DNA of 64,000 nucleotides from Candidatus Gastranaerophilales bacterium (lineage in GTDB: Bacteria > Cyanobacteriota > Vampirovibrionia > Gastranaerophilales > Gastranaerophilaceae), in the NCBI GenBank assembly GCA_944322745.1, contig CALUPV010000001.1:124001-188000 (forward strand), given 5' to 3'. Both the position numbers and the translations under genes were made by a program. The notes below the pieces were generated by a model, which saw only the letters and a list, made by a program, of their open reading frames with translations, did no database searches and was not told the origin of the DNA. Positions 29,097 through 38,800 of the stretch are shown one piece after another (position 1 is the stretch's first letter; each line of letters opens with the position of its first letter).

Positions 29097-29124
29097 ATTA
29101 TAAAATATCAATTTCTTTACTCAA
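29097..29124 (-). promoter_or_regulatory. Predicted promoter of the grpE-dnaJ operon
   Basis: On the minus strand, TTGAGT (29124-29119) and TATAAT (29102-29097) with a 16-base spacer. It lies directly upstream of the chosen grpE start. Confidence 0.65.
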
Positions 29125-29165
29125 TACTTATTAATGTTTTCTTAACTTTTTGCTTAATTTATGCT
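29098..29165 (+). promoter_or_regulatory. Note: see entry 29165-29098 corrected below
   Basis: Coordinates of this entry are inverted by mistake; use the next entry. Confidence 0.01.
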
Positions 29166-29199
29166 TGTTCTTGGCAAAAAAAAAGGTATAATTATAGTA
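29165..29199 (+). promoter_or_regulatory. Predicted overlapping promoters of the acetyltransferase-like gene
   Basis: TTGTTC (29165-29170) with TATAAT (29187-29192), 16-base spacer, overlaps a second pair TTGGCA (29171-29176) and TATAGT (29193-29198), also 16 bases. The start of transcription would fall close to the AGGAAC ribosome site before the ATG at 29215. Confidence 0.55.
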
Positions 29200-29214
29200 T
29201 AGGAACAAGTTTTA

Positions 29215-30210
29215 ATGGCAAAAATAAAAAAAATAAGTTTTGGTGATATTCTGCATATAAAGAAGTTGATTTCTGTGGTTTGTAGCGATAATGTTATGAA
29301 TTATAGACGTCTTTTCTTTATATCTGTTCCTGTAACTTATATACAAAATCTTGTGTATAATGTTCATTTTAGAAGGATGCCTGAAACTTATGTTTCTTTT
29401 GATAATAATAACAATGTAAAAGGTGTTATTACTGTTAAAGCTCAGCACGGAAACCCATACAAATGGCAAATCAAAAGTTTATTTTTGGATAGAAATTCAC
29501 ATGAAGAAGGAAAGCAACTTGTTGAATATATTATTGCTAAATTCGGAGCAAGAGGTGTTGATACTTTTTATGTTTCGGTTGATGATAACCAAAATGAATT
29601 AATTGATTTATTTATAAAAGGCTGTGGTTTTAGATTCTGCTCAACTGAAGCACTTTGGGCTGTATCAAACATTAATTTTATTGAAGAAAATATTAATGAA
29701 AAACAATTTAGACAATTTAAAAATACTGATGCTGTAAAAATTGCAAACCTTTTCAATGATAACTTAATTACTCACTATAAATATTCTCTTTCCAAAGAAA
29801 AAGATGAATTTAATGACAGACTTTTCCAAGGCATAAATACAGATTCGGATTTCAAATATATTATGGAGGATGAGAAAAACGGAAATTTGAAAGCTTTTAT
29901 TGAAATTAAAACTATTGACAATACAAACTATTTTATAGATGCTATAGTCCCTTCTCAATTTTTTGATGTTTATCAGACTTTATTATCATTCGCCGTAAAA
30001 AAAATAATTAAACGAAATAAAAATTTTAAACTCTATATTAAAAACAGAAAATACCTTCAAAGCGGAGAATTACTTGAAAATTTCTTTAAAGAAAACAGGT
30101 TTGAACTTCTTCAAAATAATGCAATCCTTGTCAGGGATTTTTTCAAAACCATCAGAGAAGAATCTAAAATGTTCAATAATGCAATAGTTTTCAGCGGTTT
30201 TGAAATCTAA
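29215..30210 (+). CDS. GNAT-like acetyltransferase, possibly tandem, unknown substrate
   Basis: A 331-aa protein whose N-terminal half has GNAT-like features: GVITVKAQHG strand, IKSLFLDRNSHEEG before a helix, then DLFIKGCGFRF near residues 128-145. The C-terminal half repeats the pattern more weakly (MEDEKNGNLKAFIEIK, then ENFFKENRFELLQ). This looks like a double GNAT. No signal or membrane segment. Its last four bases overlap the end of the convergent radical SAM gene. Moderate confidence; a fold search is needed to confirm GNAT. Confidence 0.65.
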   Translation: MAKIKKISFGDILHIKKLISVVCSDNVMNYRRLFFISVPVTYIQNLVYNVHFRRMPETYVSFDNNNNVKGVITVKAQHGNPYKWQIKSLFLDRNSHEEGKQLVEYIIAKFGARGVDTFYVSVDDNQNELIDLFIKGCGFRFCSTEALWAVSNINFIEENINEKQFRQFKNTDAVKIANLFNDNLITHYKYSLSKEKDEFNDRLFQGINTDSDFKYIMEDEKNGNLKAFIEIKTIDNTNYFIDAIVPSQFFDVYQTLLSFAVKKIIKRNKNFKLYIKNRKYLQSGELLENFFKENRFELLQNNAILVRDFFKTIREESKMFNNAIVFSGFEI

Positions 30211-31193
30211 TTTTCAATCAAATATTTTGCTCTATCACAAATTTCTAAACGATAAAATTCCATTTCTTTTGTCTTTTGTATTACATATTTAATTAAATCA
30301 ACAATTCTTTCATCAGGTTTATCTTTTCTATATTTTTCCAACCAGCTGTTTTCTATATCTATTACAACAATTCCTATGTTATTTTCCTTGTTAAACTTTA
30401 GCCAATTATCAATTTCTGAAATATTATCATTTATTTGAGGAATAATTATATATTTACTAATCACATTACATGATAATTTCTGAGCTTTAGCATATTTTTT
30501 CAAGTTTTTACAAACAGTATTGAATGCATCTGTCTGCTTAATTTTCTTATATGTCTCTTTACTAGAAGAATCTATTGACACAACTACCGATAACTGTCCT
30601 GTAGAAATTCCTTTTTCTATTATTTTAGAATATTTTATTCCCGATGACGGAACTCGTATATTAGAAAAATTATTTTTTAAGAATAAAGAAATTAATTTAT
30701 CAAATTCAGGTAAAATAGTAGGTTCTCCACCTCCAAAACCTATAGCACCACCTCTTCTTATAAAATTTTTTTCAAACATTTCTTTAATAATGGGATATAT
30801 ATTGTATGTTTTTAACTTGTTATACATCTTTTTATCTTCTTCGGTATAACAATATATACAATTACAATTACATTTGGTGAAATGATCAAAGATTATACTG
30901 TCAATATAATTTTCTTGACTCCACTCTTTTTCTTCAAGAAAAACACACCCTCTACAACCAGGAACTGTTTCTCCTGATTTTTGAATATTTCTATATTCAT
31001 TTTTTATCCTAAAAAATTCATCCCAATTAATTTTTTCCCCGTGATAGTCTTCAAAAATCATTGAATTGCCGCCACCGGGTGCACTCATATAACAACACAA
31101 CTTTACATTAGAACCGTAAACACCATTGTCGAAACAAACTCCTGACTCTAACCACTTACAACTAATATATTTTTCTGCTTTAGATTGTTGCAT
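30207..31193 (-). CDS. Radical SAM protein with N-terminal Cys-rich region
   Basis: A 328-aa protein. The cluster motif is C108-C112-C115 (TKCNCNCIYC), followed by GGGEPTILPEF. Before the core there are six more Cys (12, 20, 33, 34, 80, 83), an unusual placement for auxiliary-cluster ligands, which normally follow the barrel. It ends in LEICDRAKYL. It starts about six bases after the upstream radical SAM gene, with AGGAAAGT before the ATG. Reaction unknown; peptide or protein modification is one possibility. Confidence 0.8.
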   Translation of the reverse strand: MQQSKAEKYISCKWLESGVCFDNGVYGSNVKLCCYMSAPGGGNSMIFEDYHGEKINWDEFFRIKNEYRNIQKSGETVPGCRGCVFLEEKEWSQENYIDSIIFDHFTKCNCNCIYCYTEEDKKMYNKLKTYNIYPIIKEMFEKNFIRRGGAIGFGGGEPTILPEFDKLISLFLKNNFSNIRVPSSGIKYSKIIEKGISTGQLSVVVSIDSSSKETYKKIKQTDAFNTVCKNLKKYAKAQKLSCNVISKYIIIPQINDNISEIDNWLKFNKENNIGIVVIDIENSWLEKYRKDKPDERIVDLIKYVIQKTKEMEFYRLEICDRAKYLIEN

Positions 31194-31199
31194 ACTTTC

Positions 31200-32174
31200 C
31201 TACTTAAAATTACAATTTAACAACCTGCAATTTTTTGTACATCTTAAAATGTGTTCACGGACTTCGTCCGCTTCTTTGCTATACCATAAATCTTGAGGCA
31301 AACTGTTTTTTAAATTGCCTATAGGTCTCATACAAAAACATATTCTGCAATTTCCGTATGGATCAATCGCAAAATTATTTTCTCCAACCATACATTGAAG
31401 ATTTTGTATTTCATCAGGCGTATCTATTAATATTTTAAATGCATCCAATTGATTAAAACTATTGCAAATCGGATAACCTTGATTTTTTAATTCTATCATT
31501 TCGTCAATTGCATCAAGTGCTGCTTTTTTTATATCTTTTCCGTATATCTGACTGTTTGAACTAACCGCTGTTGAAAAAGCATCGCCATTATCCATTAGCT
31601 GATAGCTTACTCCAATCCCTTCTATCTTACAAAACTCCGCAATAGGCTTAATCTCTGACAGATTAGACGGCATTACAACTGTAGAAAGAAATATATTCTT
31701 CCATCTATGTCCAACTTTATATTTATTCATATAGTTTAAGTTTTGAATAACATCTATAGTTTTTTTAAAGGCATCTTTCCTGCCTCTTGATATATTATGA
31801 ATTTCAGGATTTTGAACAGCATTTAGAGAAAATGTAATATTAGTAAATGCTGAATTTAAAACTTTTTCCAATTTATCAGACAATGCCAAACCATTAGTTA
31901 CAATATTAACAGTATCTCCTAAGTTTGCTGCATATTCTGCCATTTCAAAAACATCTTCACGTATAAAAGGTTCACCGCCCGAAATTATAAATTGATAATT
32001 TCCCAACCAGTTATGAAGATTTAAAAGAATTTTTTTCCACTCTTCAATAGTTAATTCCTGTTCTTGAACAGAAGTAGGCGTTTTCCACCCATTACATGTA
32101 ATACAGTGCGACTGACATCTTTCCGTATTATTAAAAGAAAATGAAACAGGTTTTTTATCCCTCGCTATTCCCAT
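31200..32174 (-). CDS. Radical SAM/SPASM-type protein
   Basis: A 324-aa protein. The radical SAM motif is C20-C24-C27 (RCQSHCITC), with SGGEPFIRED near residue 65. The C-terminus has a Cys-rich SPASM/twitch-like end: QCMVGENNFAIDPYGNCRIC, then FC and CTKNCRLLNC. Such proteins often modify peptides or sugars. It is two bases after the GGDEF gene and just before another radical SAM gene, so a three-gene operon is likely. No short precursor peptide was seen nearby. Confidence 0.85.
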   Translation of the reverse strand: MGIARDKKPVSFSFNNTERCQSHCITCNGWKTPTSVQEQELTIEEWKKILLNLHNWLGNYQFIISGGEPFIREDVFEMAEYAANLGDTVNIVTNGLALSDKLEKVLNSAFTNITFSLNAVQNPEIHNISRGRKDAFKKTIDVIQNLNYMNKYKVGHRWKNIFLSTVVMPSNLSEIKPIAEFCKIEGIGVSYQLMDNGDAFSTAVSSNSQIYGKDIKKAALDAIDEMIELKNQGYPICNSFNQLDAFKILIDTPDEIQNLQCMVGENNFAIDPYGNCRICFCMRPIGNLKNSLPQDLWYSKEADEVREHILRCTKNCRLLNCNFK

Positions 32175-32176
32175 TA

Positions 32177-33055
32177 CTAATAATCCAAATTAACTTGAGA
32201 AAATAGAATTATTCTGTTTTTTCCGCGTTTTTTTGCATTATATAATGCGTGTTCCGCATATCTTATAAGCGAATTTGCGTTTTCATCTATATTTTCCATA
32301 TATGGATATGAAGCTATACCGCCGGAAATTTTAACAGGATGTCTTTCATCTTCACCTGCAGGGATAAACGACATTTTTTCTACATCACGTCTGAATCTTT
32401 CTGCAAATATAAAAGCATTTTCTTCTGTAGTATCCGGAAGAATTACCATAAATTCTTCATCTCCGTACCTAGTAACAACATCTTCTTTTCTTGCAAGATT
32501 CAATAACATTTCTGCTACTTTTTTAAGTAAAACATCTCCCCATTCATAGCCATACATATCATTTACAACTTTAAAGAAATCCAAATCAAAAAGAATACAA
32601 GATACTGTTGATTTATACCTCTTCGCTCTTGACATTTCTGACTCTAATCGTTCGATTAAAAATTTACGGTTATGAAGACCTGTTAACTCATCAGTTGTCG
32701 TTATATTAGATATTTTTTCTTTTAACTCTTTAATTTTTACCAGATTTTTCAATCTAACAGAAAGTTCATATTCACTAATAGGATTTACTATATAGTCAAA
32801 AGCCTCTCCTCTTATTGTAATATTACTTGGAATTTCGTCTGAGACAACCAAGACCGGTACAGGGAATTTCATAACCATTGATAATTCTTTTAATTTATCT
32901 AAAGAAATATCAATAACTGCAACATCCGCATTTTCTATTTCCATATTTTTAATCTCTTCAGAACTTTTAACTATAATGTCCATTTCCACATTTTTTTTGC
33001 ATAAATTTTCAAGATTAGATGCATTCCCATCTGTATAAATAACTAGATTACTCAT
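32177..33055 (-). CDS. GGDEF protein with altered signature (GDEEF) and receiver-like N-terminus
   Basis: A 292-aa protein. Residues 1-105 have a receiver-like fold pattern (ADVAVIDIS, then VLVVSDE) without a full phosphorylation triad. The GGDEF domain follows (TDELTGLHNRKFL, FDLDFFKVVND). The signature at 198-202 is GDEEF instead of GG(D/E)EF, and an inhibitory RxxD (RKED, 189-192) lies five residues before it. Diguanylate cyclase activity is therefore uncertain. It appears to head the radical SAM operon. AAAGGG precedes the ATG; TTTACA and TATAAT lie upstream with a 15-base spacer. Confidence 0.85.
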   Translation of the reverse strand: MSNLVIYTDGNASNLENLCKKNVEMDIIVKSSEEIKNMEIENADVAVIDISLDKLKELSMVMKFPVPVLVVSDEIPSNITIRGEAFDYIVNPISEYELSVRLKNLVKIKELKEKISNITTTDELTGLHNRKFLIERLESEMSRAKRYKSTVSCILFDLDFFKVVNDMYGYEWGDVLLKKVAEMLLNLARKEDVVTRYGDEEFMVILPDTTEENAFIFAERFRRDVEKMSFIPAGEDERHPVKISGGIASYPYMENIDENANSLIRYAEHALYNAKKRGKNRIILFSQVNLDY

Positions 33056-33141
33056 TAAAATACCCTTTCTGTTTGATTATATTTTATCAAATTTATTGTA
33101 AAAGTGAAATATACATATATTTGTTGCATATTTTTACAAAA

Positions 33142-33171
33142 TTGCAGAAAAATTTTTATATATAATATAAT
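33142..33171 (+). promoter_or_regulatory. Predicted promoter of the serine hydrolase gene
   Basis: TTGCAG (33142-33147) and TATAAT (33166-33171) with an 18-base spacer, nine bases before the AGGAGGGG ribosome site. Confidence 0.6.
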
Positions 33172-33193
33172 ATTAAATCAGGAGGGGATATAG

Positions 33194-34351
33194 TTGCCGG
33201 AACCAATTTATAATCACAGAATAAATTCGGATTTATATACATCTGTATATGAACAATATTATTTTAAAAACACTCCTGTGAAAAAAGTTAAGCCAATAAA
33301 GAAAATAAAAAAGCAGAAGAAGAAATCAATATTTTACAAACTATTTTCATATATTTGTACCGCATTATTATTATTTTATGTTTTACCTTTTTCTTTTGAA
33401 ACATTTATTGCTGATATTTTTCCTATAAATAATTCAAATATACTAAAAGTAGATTATAAAAGGCTTTTATACCCTACCCATAGTTATCTTTATAAAGATT
33501 TATTTCTTGGGAAATACATAGTTAAAGAAGCAACATATAAAAACCATATAATGGTAGATATTCAAGAATCTTATGAAAGAAGCGGTTTAAAAAATAATTT
33601 GTTAGCCTTATCACAAGAATATAGCAGAATAAAACCATCTGTATATGTTTGGGAGTATAACGGCAAAAGCTATGTTGATATAAATGCAGATGAACCATAT
33701 CCTGCTGCCAGTATAATTAAAATCCCCGTATTAATTGAAATGTTCAGAGAAATTGAACACGGTAAATTTTCTCTTGATGACAAAATGGTTCTAGAAGATT
33801 TTTATAGAGCTTCCGGTTCTGGTAAATTACAGTATTCTCAAGGCGGTATTGCTCATTCTATGGATTATTTAGCAAGAATAATGATTGAGAATTCTGATAA
33901 TTCATCAACCAATATGATTATGGCAAAAATGGGAGGAATGTCCGAGGTTAACAAAGCAATGAATCGTTGGGGTTTAAAGACTACACATATAAATACTTGG
34001 TTGCCTGACTTGGATGGTACAAATATTACAACTGCAAGAGAAATGGCAAAAATGTTTTATAATATAGATTCTACTAATATGCTTTCTAACAGTTCTAAAA
34101 GACAAATGGCAGATTATCTCGGACACGTTAAAAACAATAGACTACTACAAGCAGGATTACCTGCAGATGCTATTTTACTTCATAAAACAGGTGATATTGG
34201 TTTTATGCTTGGTGATGCAGGTATTGTAAAAACTGCAAACGGTAAAAAATATATAGTTGTTATTCTCGCCAAAAGACCTTATAACAATCACCAAGGAAAA
34301 GAATTTATAGTGAAAGCGTCGAAAATGATATATAACAACATATACAATTAA
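33194..34351 (+). CDS. Membrane-anchored serine hydrolase (penicillin-interacting / beta-lactamase class A fold)
   Basis: A 385-aa protein with a basic N-tail, one membrane helix at about 48-68 and a periplasmic catalytic domain. Catalytic motifs are S173-IIK (SxxK), S234-D-N (ENSDNSSTN) and K331-T-G. The Glu-containing ExxLN omega loop of class A beta-lactamases is not seen (LPDLDGTN here), so a carboxypeptidase or transpeptidase-like role is more likely than antibiotic hydrolysis. The start is TTG with a very strong AGGAGGGG site. It is not clearly co-transcribed with the symporter. Confidence 0.88.
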   Translation: MPEPIYNHRINSDLYTSVYEQYYFKNTPVKKVKPIKKIKKQKKKSIFYKLFSYICTALLLFYVLPFSFETFIADIFPINNSNILKVDYKRLLYPTHSYLYKDLFLGKYIVKEATYKNHIMVDIQESYERSGLKNNLLALSQEYSRIKPSVYVWEYNGKSYVDINADEPYPAASIIKIPVLIEMFREIEHGKFSLDDKMVLEDFYRASGSGKLQYSQGGIAHSMDYLARIMIENSDNSSTNMIMAKMGGMSEVNKAMNRWGLKTTHINTWLPDLDGTNITTAREMAKMFYNIDSTNMLSNSSKRQMADYLGHVKNNRLLQAGLPADAILLHKTGDIGFMLGDAGIVKTANGKKYIVVILAKRPYNNHQGKEFIVKASKMIYNNIYN

Positions 34352-34475
34352 CGTAAACTATTAAAAAATAATATATGCGTATAACTTTACATTGTAAAAA
34401 AATAATACCTTATTACGAAAAAAGAGAAATAATTTATATTTTTTTCTGTTATAATTGTCATAGGAACAATTATTA

Positions 34476-35822
34476 ATGAAAACATCAAGGTTAACTCTCT
34501 ATATTTTTCTAAGTTTAGTATTGGGCATATTTGTTGGATGGAAATTTCCGGAAATCGGGAAACAAATGCACCCGTTGGCTCATGTTTTCTTAAATATGAT
34601 TAAAATGATTATTGCTCCATTATTGTTTTCTGTAGTTGTTACAGGTATTGCATCTCATGGAAATATAAATTCTCTTGGCAAATTAGGAGCAAAAACAGTA
34701 ATATATTTTGCTATAGCGACATCATTTGCATTAATAATAGGTCTTGGAGTTGGTTTCAGCTTTAAACCCGGAGACGGCTTTTCTACTACCATATCTCAAA
34801 ATATGATGGATACCGTATCTAATATGGCTGCTGAGAATAGCCACAATTCTATTATAGATATGATTGTAAACATTGTTCCCGCAAGTATAATAAAAGCAAT
34901 GGCCGAAGGTGATTTACTTCAAATAGTAGTATTTTCAATATTTTTTGCATTAGCCATTTGTGCAGTCGGAGAAAAAGCAAAACCAGTTCTTGAATGCGTT
35001 TCTTCTCTTTCTGAAGTTATGTTTAAATTCACACAATTTGTAATGAATTTTGCTCCTATAGGAGTTTTTGGCGCTATTTCTTATACAATTGCTGAAAGCG
35101 GATTAGGAGTTATGGTAAATTACGCAAAAATCATAGGGTCATTATATTTTGCTTTGATTGCCTTTTTATTTTTAATATTGAATGTTGCTTGCAGAATTGT
35201 AGGAATTTCTGTATTTTCCGTAATAAGAGCAATAAGAGAACCGGCATTACTTGCTTTTACTACTGCAACATCAGAAGCGGCACTCCCTCAAGCTATGAAA
35301 ATTATGGAAAGTTTCGGAGTTCCTAAAAATATAGTAGGTTTCGTAATGCCTACTGGTTATACTTTTAATCTTGATGGTTCCACTTTATATTTAGCACTGG
35401 CAATGTTATTTTCTTTGCAAATTGTTGATATAGAAATATCTCCTGTACAATTAATATTTGTAATGGGAACTTTAATGCTGACAAGTAAAGGAATAGCGGG
35501 GGTACCTAGAGTTGCATTAGTTATATTAGCTGGTACTTTATCCAGTTTTGGATATCCTTTGATTGGCGTTGCAATTTTGCTTGGTATTGATCAAATTTTA
35601 GATATGGGCAGAACAACTGTCAACTTGATAGGCAACTGTGTTGCTACAATTGTTATAGCAAGATGGGAAAATGTATTCAATTATACAAAAATGGAAGAAT
35701 TCAATAAACAATTTGAGAAGCCAAAAGAAGAAACTTTTCCATTATTTGGTAAAGAGCTTATATCAAAAGTTGCAATTGAAGAGCATTCTGAATGCGGTAT
35801 TTCCGATAATAATGAAAACTAG
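34476..35822 (+). CDS. Dicarboxylate/amino acid:cation symporter (DAACS family)
   Basis: A 448-aa membrane protein. Signature blocks are IKMIIAPLLFSVVVTGIAS near the N-terminus, SEAALPQAM and PTGYTFNLDGSTLYLALA. It would import dicarboxylates, glutamate or aspartate with Na+ or H+. Eight transmembrane helices and two re-entrant loops are expected. The leader ATAGGAACAA matches that of the gene at 29215, and a TATAAT lies near 34462. It is convergent with the AsmA-like gene, seven bases apart. Confidence 0.94.
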   Translation: MKTSRLTLYIFLSLVLGIFVGWKFPEIGKQMHPLAHVFLNMIKMIIAPLLFSVVVTGIASHGNINSLGKLGAKTVIYFAIATSFALIIGLGVGFSFKPGDGFSTTISQNMMDTVSNMAAENSHNSIIDMIVNIVPASIIKAMAEGDLLQIVVFSIFFALAICAVGEKAKPVLECVSSLSEVMFKFTQFVMNFAPIGVFGAISYTIAESGLGVMVNYAKIIGSLYFALIAFLFLILNVACRIVGISVFSVIRAIREPALLAFTTATSEAALPQAMKIMESFGVPKNIVGFVMPTGYTFNLDGSTLYLALAMLFSLQIVDIEISPVQLIFVMGTLMLTSKGIAGVPRVALVILAGTLSSFGYPLIGVAILLGIDQILDMGRTTVNLIGNCVATIVIARWENVFNYTKMEEFNKQFEKPKEETFPLFGKELISKVAIEEHSECGISDNNEN

Positions 35823-35829
35823 TCATTCA

Positions 35830-38800
35830 TTACAAATTCGGTGTTATATCGGAAAAATCGGGAATTTTCTCTGAATTATCAGGTTCATAACTGTCAGAAA
35901 TGGTCCAAATAAATGAATTTATAGCATTCAATGAATTTATGTTCCCATATATATTAACTTTAAATGTATTAGTTTTACTGCCTTTTTGATTATATAAATC
36001 AGGAATTTTATTCATTATGCTTTGGGGAATAACACTATATATAACCTCCTTTTTCCCTTGTTGACCGTTCATCATTTCTGATATTGATACATTTCCGAAA
36101 GAACCTAACTTTTCTCTTATTTCATCCGATATTCTTCCATATATATCTATATTAGCCTGATTAGTTAATAAATTATGTCTACCTTTCATAAATAGGCTCA
36201 TATTCGTTCCTGTTGTTTGAATACCATCTGTTAAAAGATATCCGTTTTGGAATAGTATATTCCCTGTCGCTATTCTATATTGCGCAGTATTATCATGTAC
36301 AATGGTATTTGCAATTCTATTCAAAGTAGCATTCAGAATACCATGATATAATAAATTCTGTGCATATAAATAATATTCAAACTTCCCTAATGTTCCCATT
36401 CTACCATTTGTTGCATTAAATTGAACATTTCCGTTTAACGATTTTATTACCGTATTATAATCACCTGTATTCATAGAAAGCTTAGCATTAAAATCAGATC
36501 TTCCTGCCAGATTATCTTCTATTTTGCATAAATCATATAAGGAATTTTTTATATCTATGCCTGTACCAGAAACATCAAATTCTAAGTGTCCATTAGATAA
36601 ATCATAAGATGCTTTCCCATTTATAAAACCTGAATATGAATTTGCAGCAATATCTGACATTTTTAGAATATTTTTCTCGATTTTAAAGTCTGAACTTATG
36701 TCTCTTGCTTTTAAATCCAACATTTTCAGATTATTTATAGTAATAATCCCTTTTTCTACAGTAATTTTTGACTCGGCAAAAGGATTTCTTTCTTTCTGTA
36801 TCATAGAAAACATTGAATTTAAGTCTAAATTCATGGAATTCAACTGGAGATTTTTAATAATTATATTATTAAAATCAACGACCGGACTCATATCCGCAAC
36901 TAAATTCAATGATGAATCATTAACTGTTATATTAGGCGCAATAACTCTTATATTATTATTAGATAAACTAATATCAACATTCTTAAATGAAGTAAGATAC
37001 TTTTTTAAGTTATACTTAAATAATCTAACCGTGCCATTTGCTTCAGGTGCATTTATATTCTTATTTAATAACATATTTGCTTTTAAAGAGAGTTCTTCCC
37101 CGCCAAAAAAGTTTGTTGCAACAGTTAAAGACTCAGGAATATTTACCCTTAAATTTTTTAAATATGCTTCTTTACCAAGTAAAAGCTCTCCGTTTATACC
37201 AATTATCTTTCTATTTTTATTTGCATTTTCTTCATTTAATGATAAATCTTTAATATTTACTGTTTCGCCATTTACACTGCATTCAAAATTCACAAAAGAT
37301 GGTTTCTTAAATAACTCATTTATCACCAAATATGATATATAATTATTTTCATTAGCTTTTAAATTGGCTTTTATATTTACACCATCACCTTGGAATTGAA
37401 TATTCCCTGTTGTATTAATTTTCCCCTGAGCTTTATATGGTAATTTAACATCCGGTTTAAGAAATTCTGCTAATTCAGAAGCCAAGATATTTCCTTGCAA
37501 ATTAATTTGCCCTATTGGTTTATTTCTATAATTATTTATTATTCCTGAAACTTTTAGTGCATTTGGTGATGAAAGAATATTTTCAGGTATTGAAATCTTA
37601 TTTTCATCAAATAAAACTTTAAACTCGGTCGATGAAATTTTTCTGTTTTTATAGCTAGCTAAAACATTATTACAAATTACATTTCCTGAATATTTTTTAT
37701 CATTTCCTGAGAAATTAATATTTACAGAATTTGCCAAAACAGGTATATTATAGTGCTTGTCTTTTATAGACAAATCCTTTATATTTATATCTGATTTTAG
37801 ATTACATGATTTATTCAAAACTCCTGATATATTTGAATTTAAAGACAATTTACCCTTTGTTATCGTAAATGGCAAATCTTTATCTATTCCAAACAAATTA
37901 ACAACATTATTTAAATTCAAATCATTTGAAGATGCATTGATATCAAAAGAAACATCTTGATTAACAACTCCATTAATAATTATAGGAGTTTTATTTACTA
38001 TAGCCTCTGCTTTTTCTATTAATATCTTATTATTATTTAAATTAACAAAAGCATTTATTCCCGATACAGAATACGGTAAAGATTCATGCTTTACAGAAGC
38101 ATTTACAACTCTTGCATTTCCATAAGATTTTAACTTTTTAAAATCTGAACTTAACTTAAAATCAGCGTCCAATAAACCATTAACTTTTATATCTTTCATT
38201 GGATTTGGAATATTTAAAACTTCCGTAACTTCCGAAATTATTTTGGTCAAATTAGCTAAATTTATATTCTTTGCTTTTGTTGTAACATCGATTGTTCTTT
38301 TCCTTCCAAAAGCAAAAATACCCTTTAATTCCGCACTATCAGTTTTGGAAGTATGAAGTATTGAATCAATTTTAACTTCTTGACCATTAAAAACTAAATC
38401 AACTTTATTATTTGATAAAACAACATCATCAAGCTTCAATGATAAATCACTAACATTGAGTTTTCCGTATATATTACTATCCGAATCAATTTTCAAGTGA
38501 CCCAATATATTTCCTTTAACATTAGAATCGAAAATTGTCTTAAACGGAGAAAATGAAAATTGAGGTTTTTCTGTATTTAATGATGAAATCACATCAATAT
38601 CATATTTTATATATTCATTTTTGTTTTCGTAAAGTGCACCTTTTAATGCGAAATGGGCTTTATCATTCAATTTTAAATTCTTTAGAAGTAACTTATCACC
38701 CTCTAAATAAAATGTTTTATTTATGGATTCATCATTAAATTTAATCTTATATCTTTCACAAACTGTATCTTGCACCAAATTATCAAGTTTAAAACCATTT

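Noticed and set aside
29165-29199. The feature entry listed with inverted coordinates (29165-29098)
   Set aside because: It is a mistaken duplicate of the promoter at 29165-29199 and should be ignored.
36698-37342. A 214-codon plus-strand open frame opposite the AsmA-like gene
   Set aside because: No ribosome site, no recognisable protein; it is the complement of a low-complexity coding region. Other antisense frames in nuo, atp and the 963-aa gene were rejected for the same reason.
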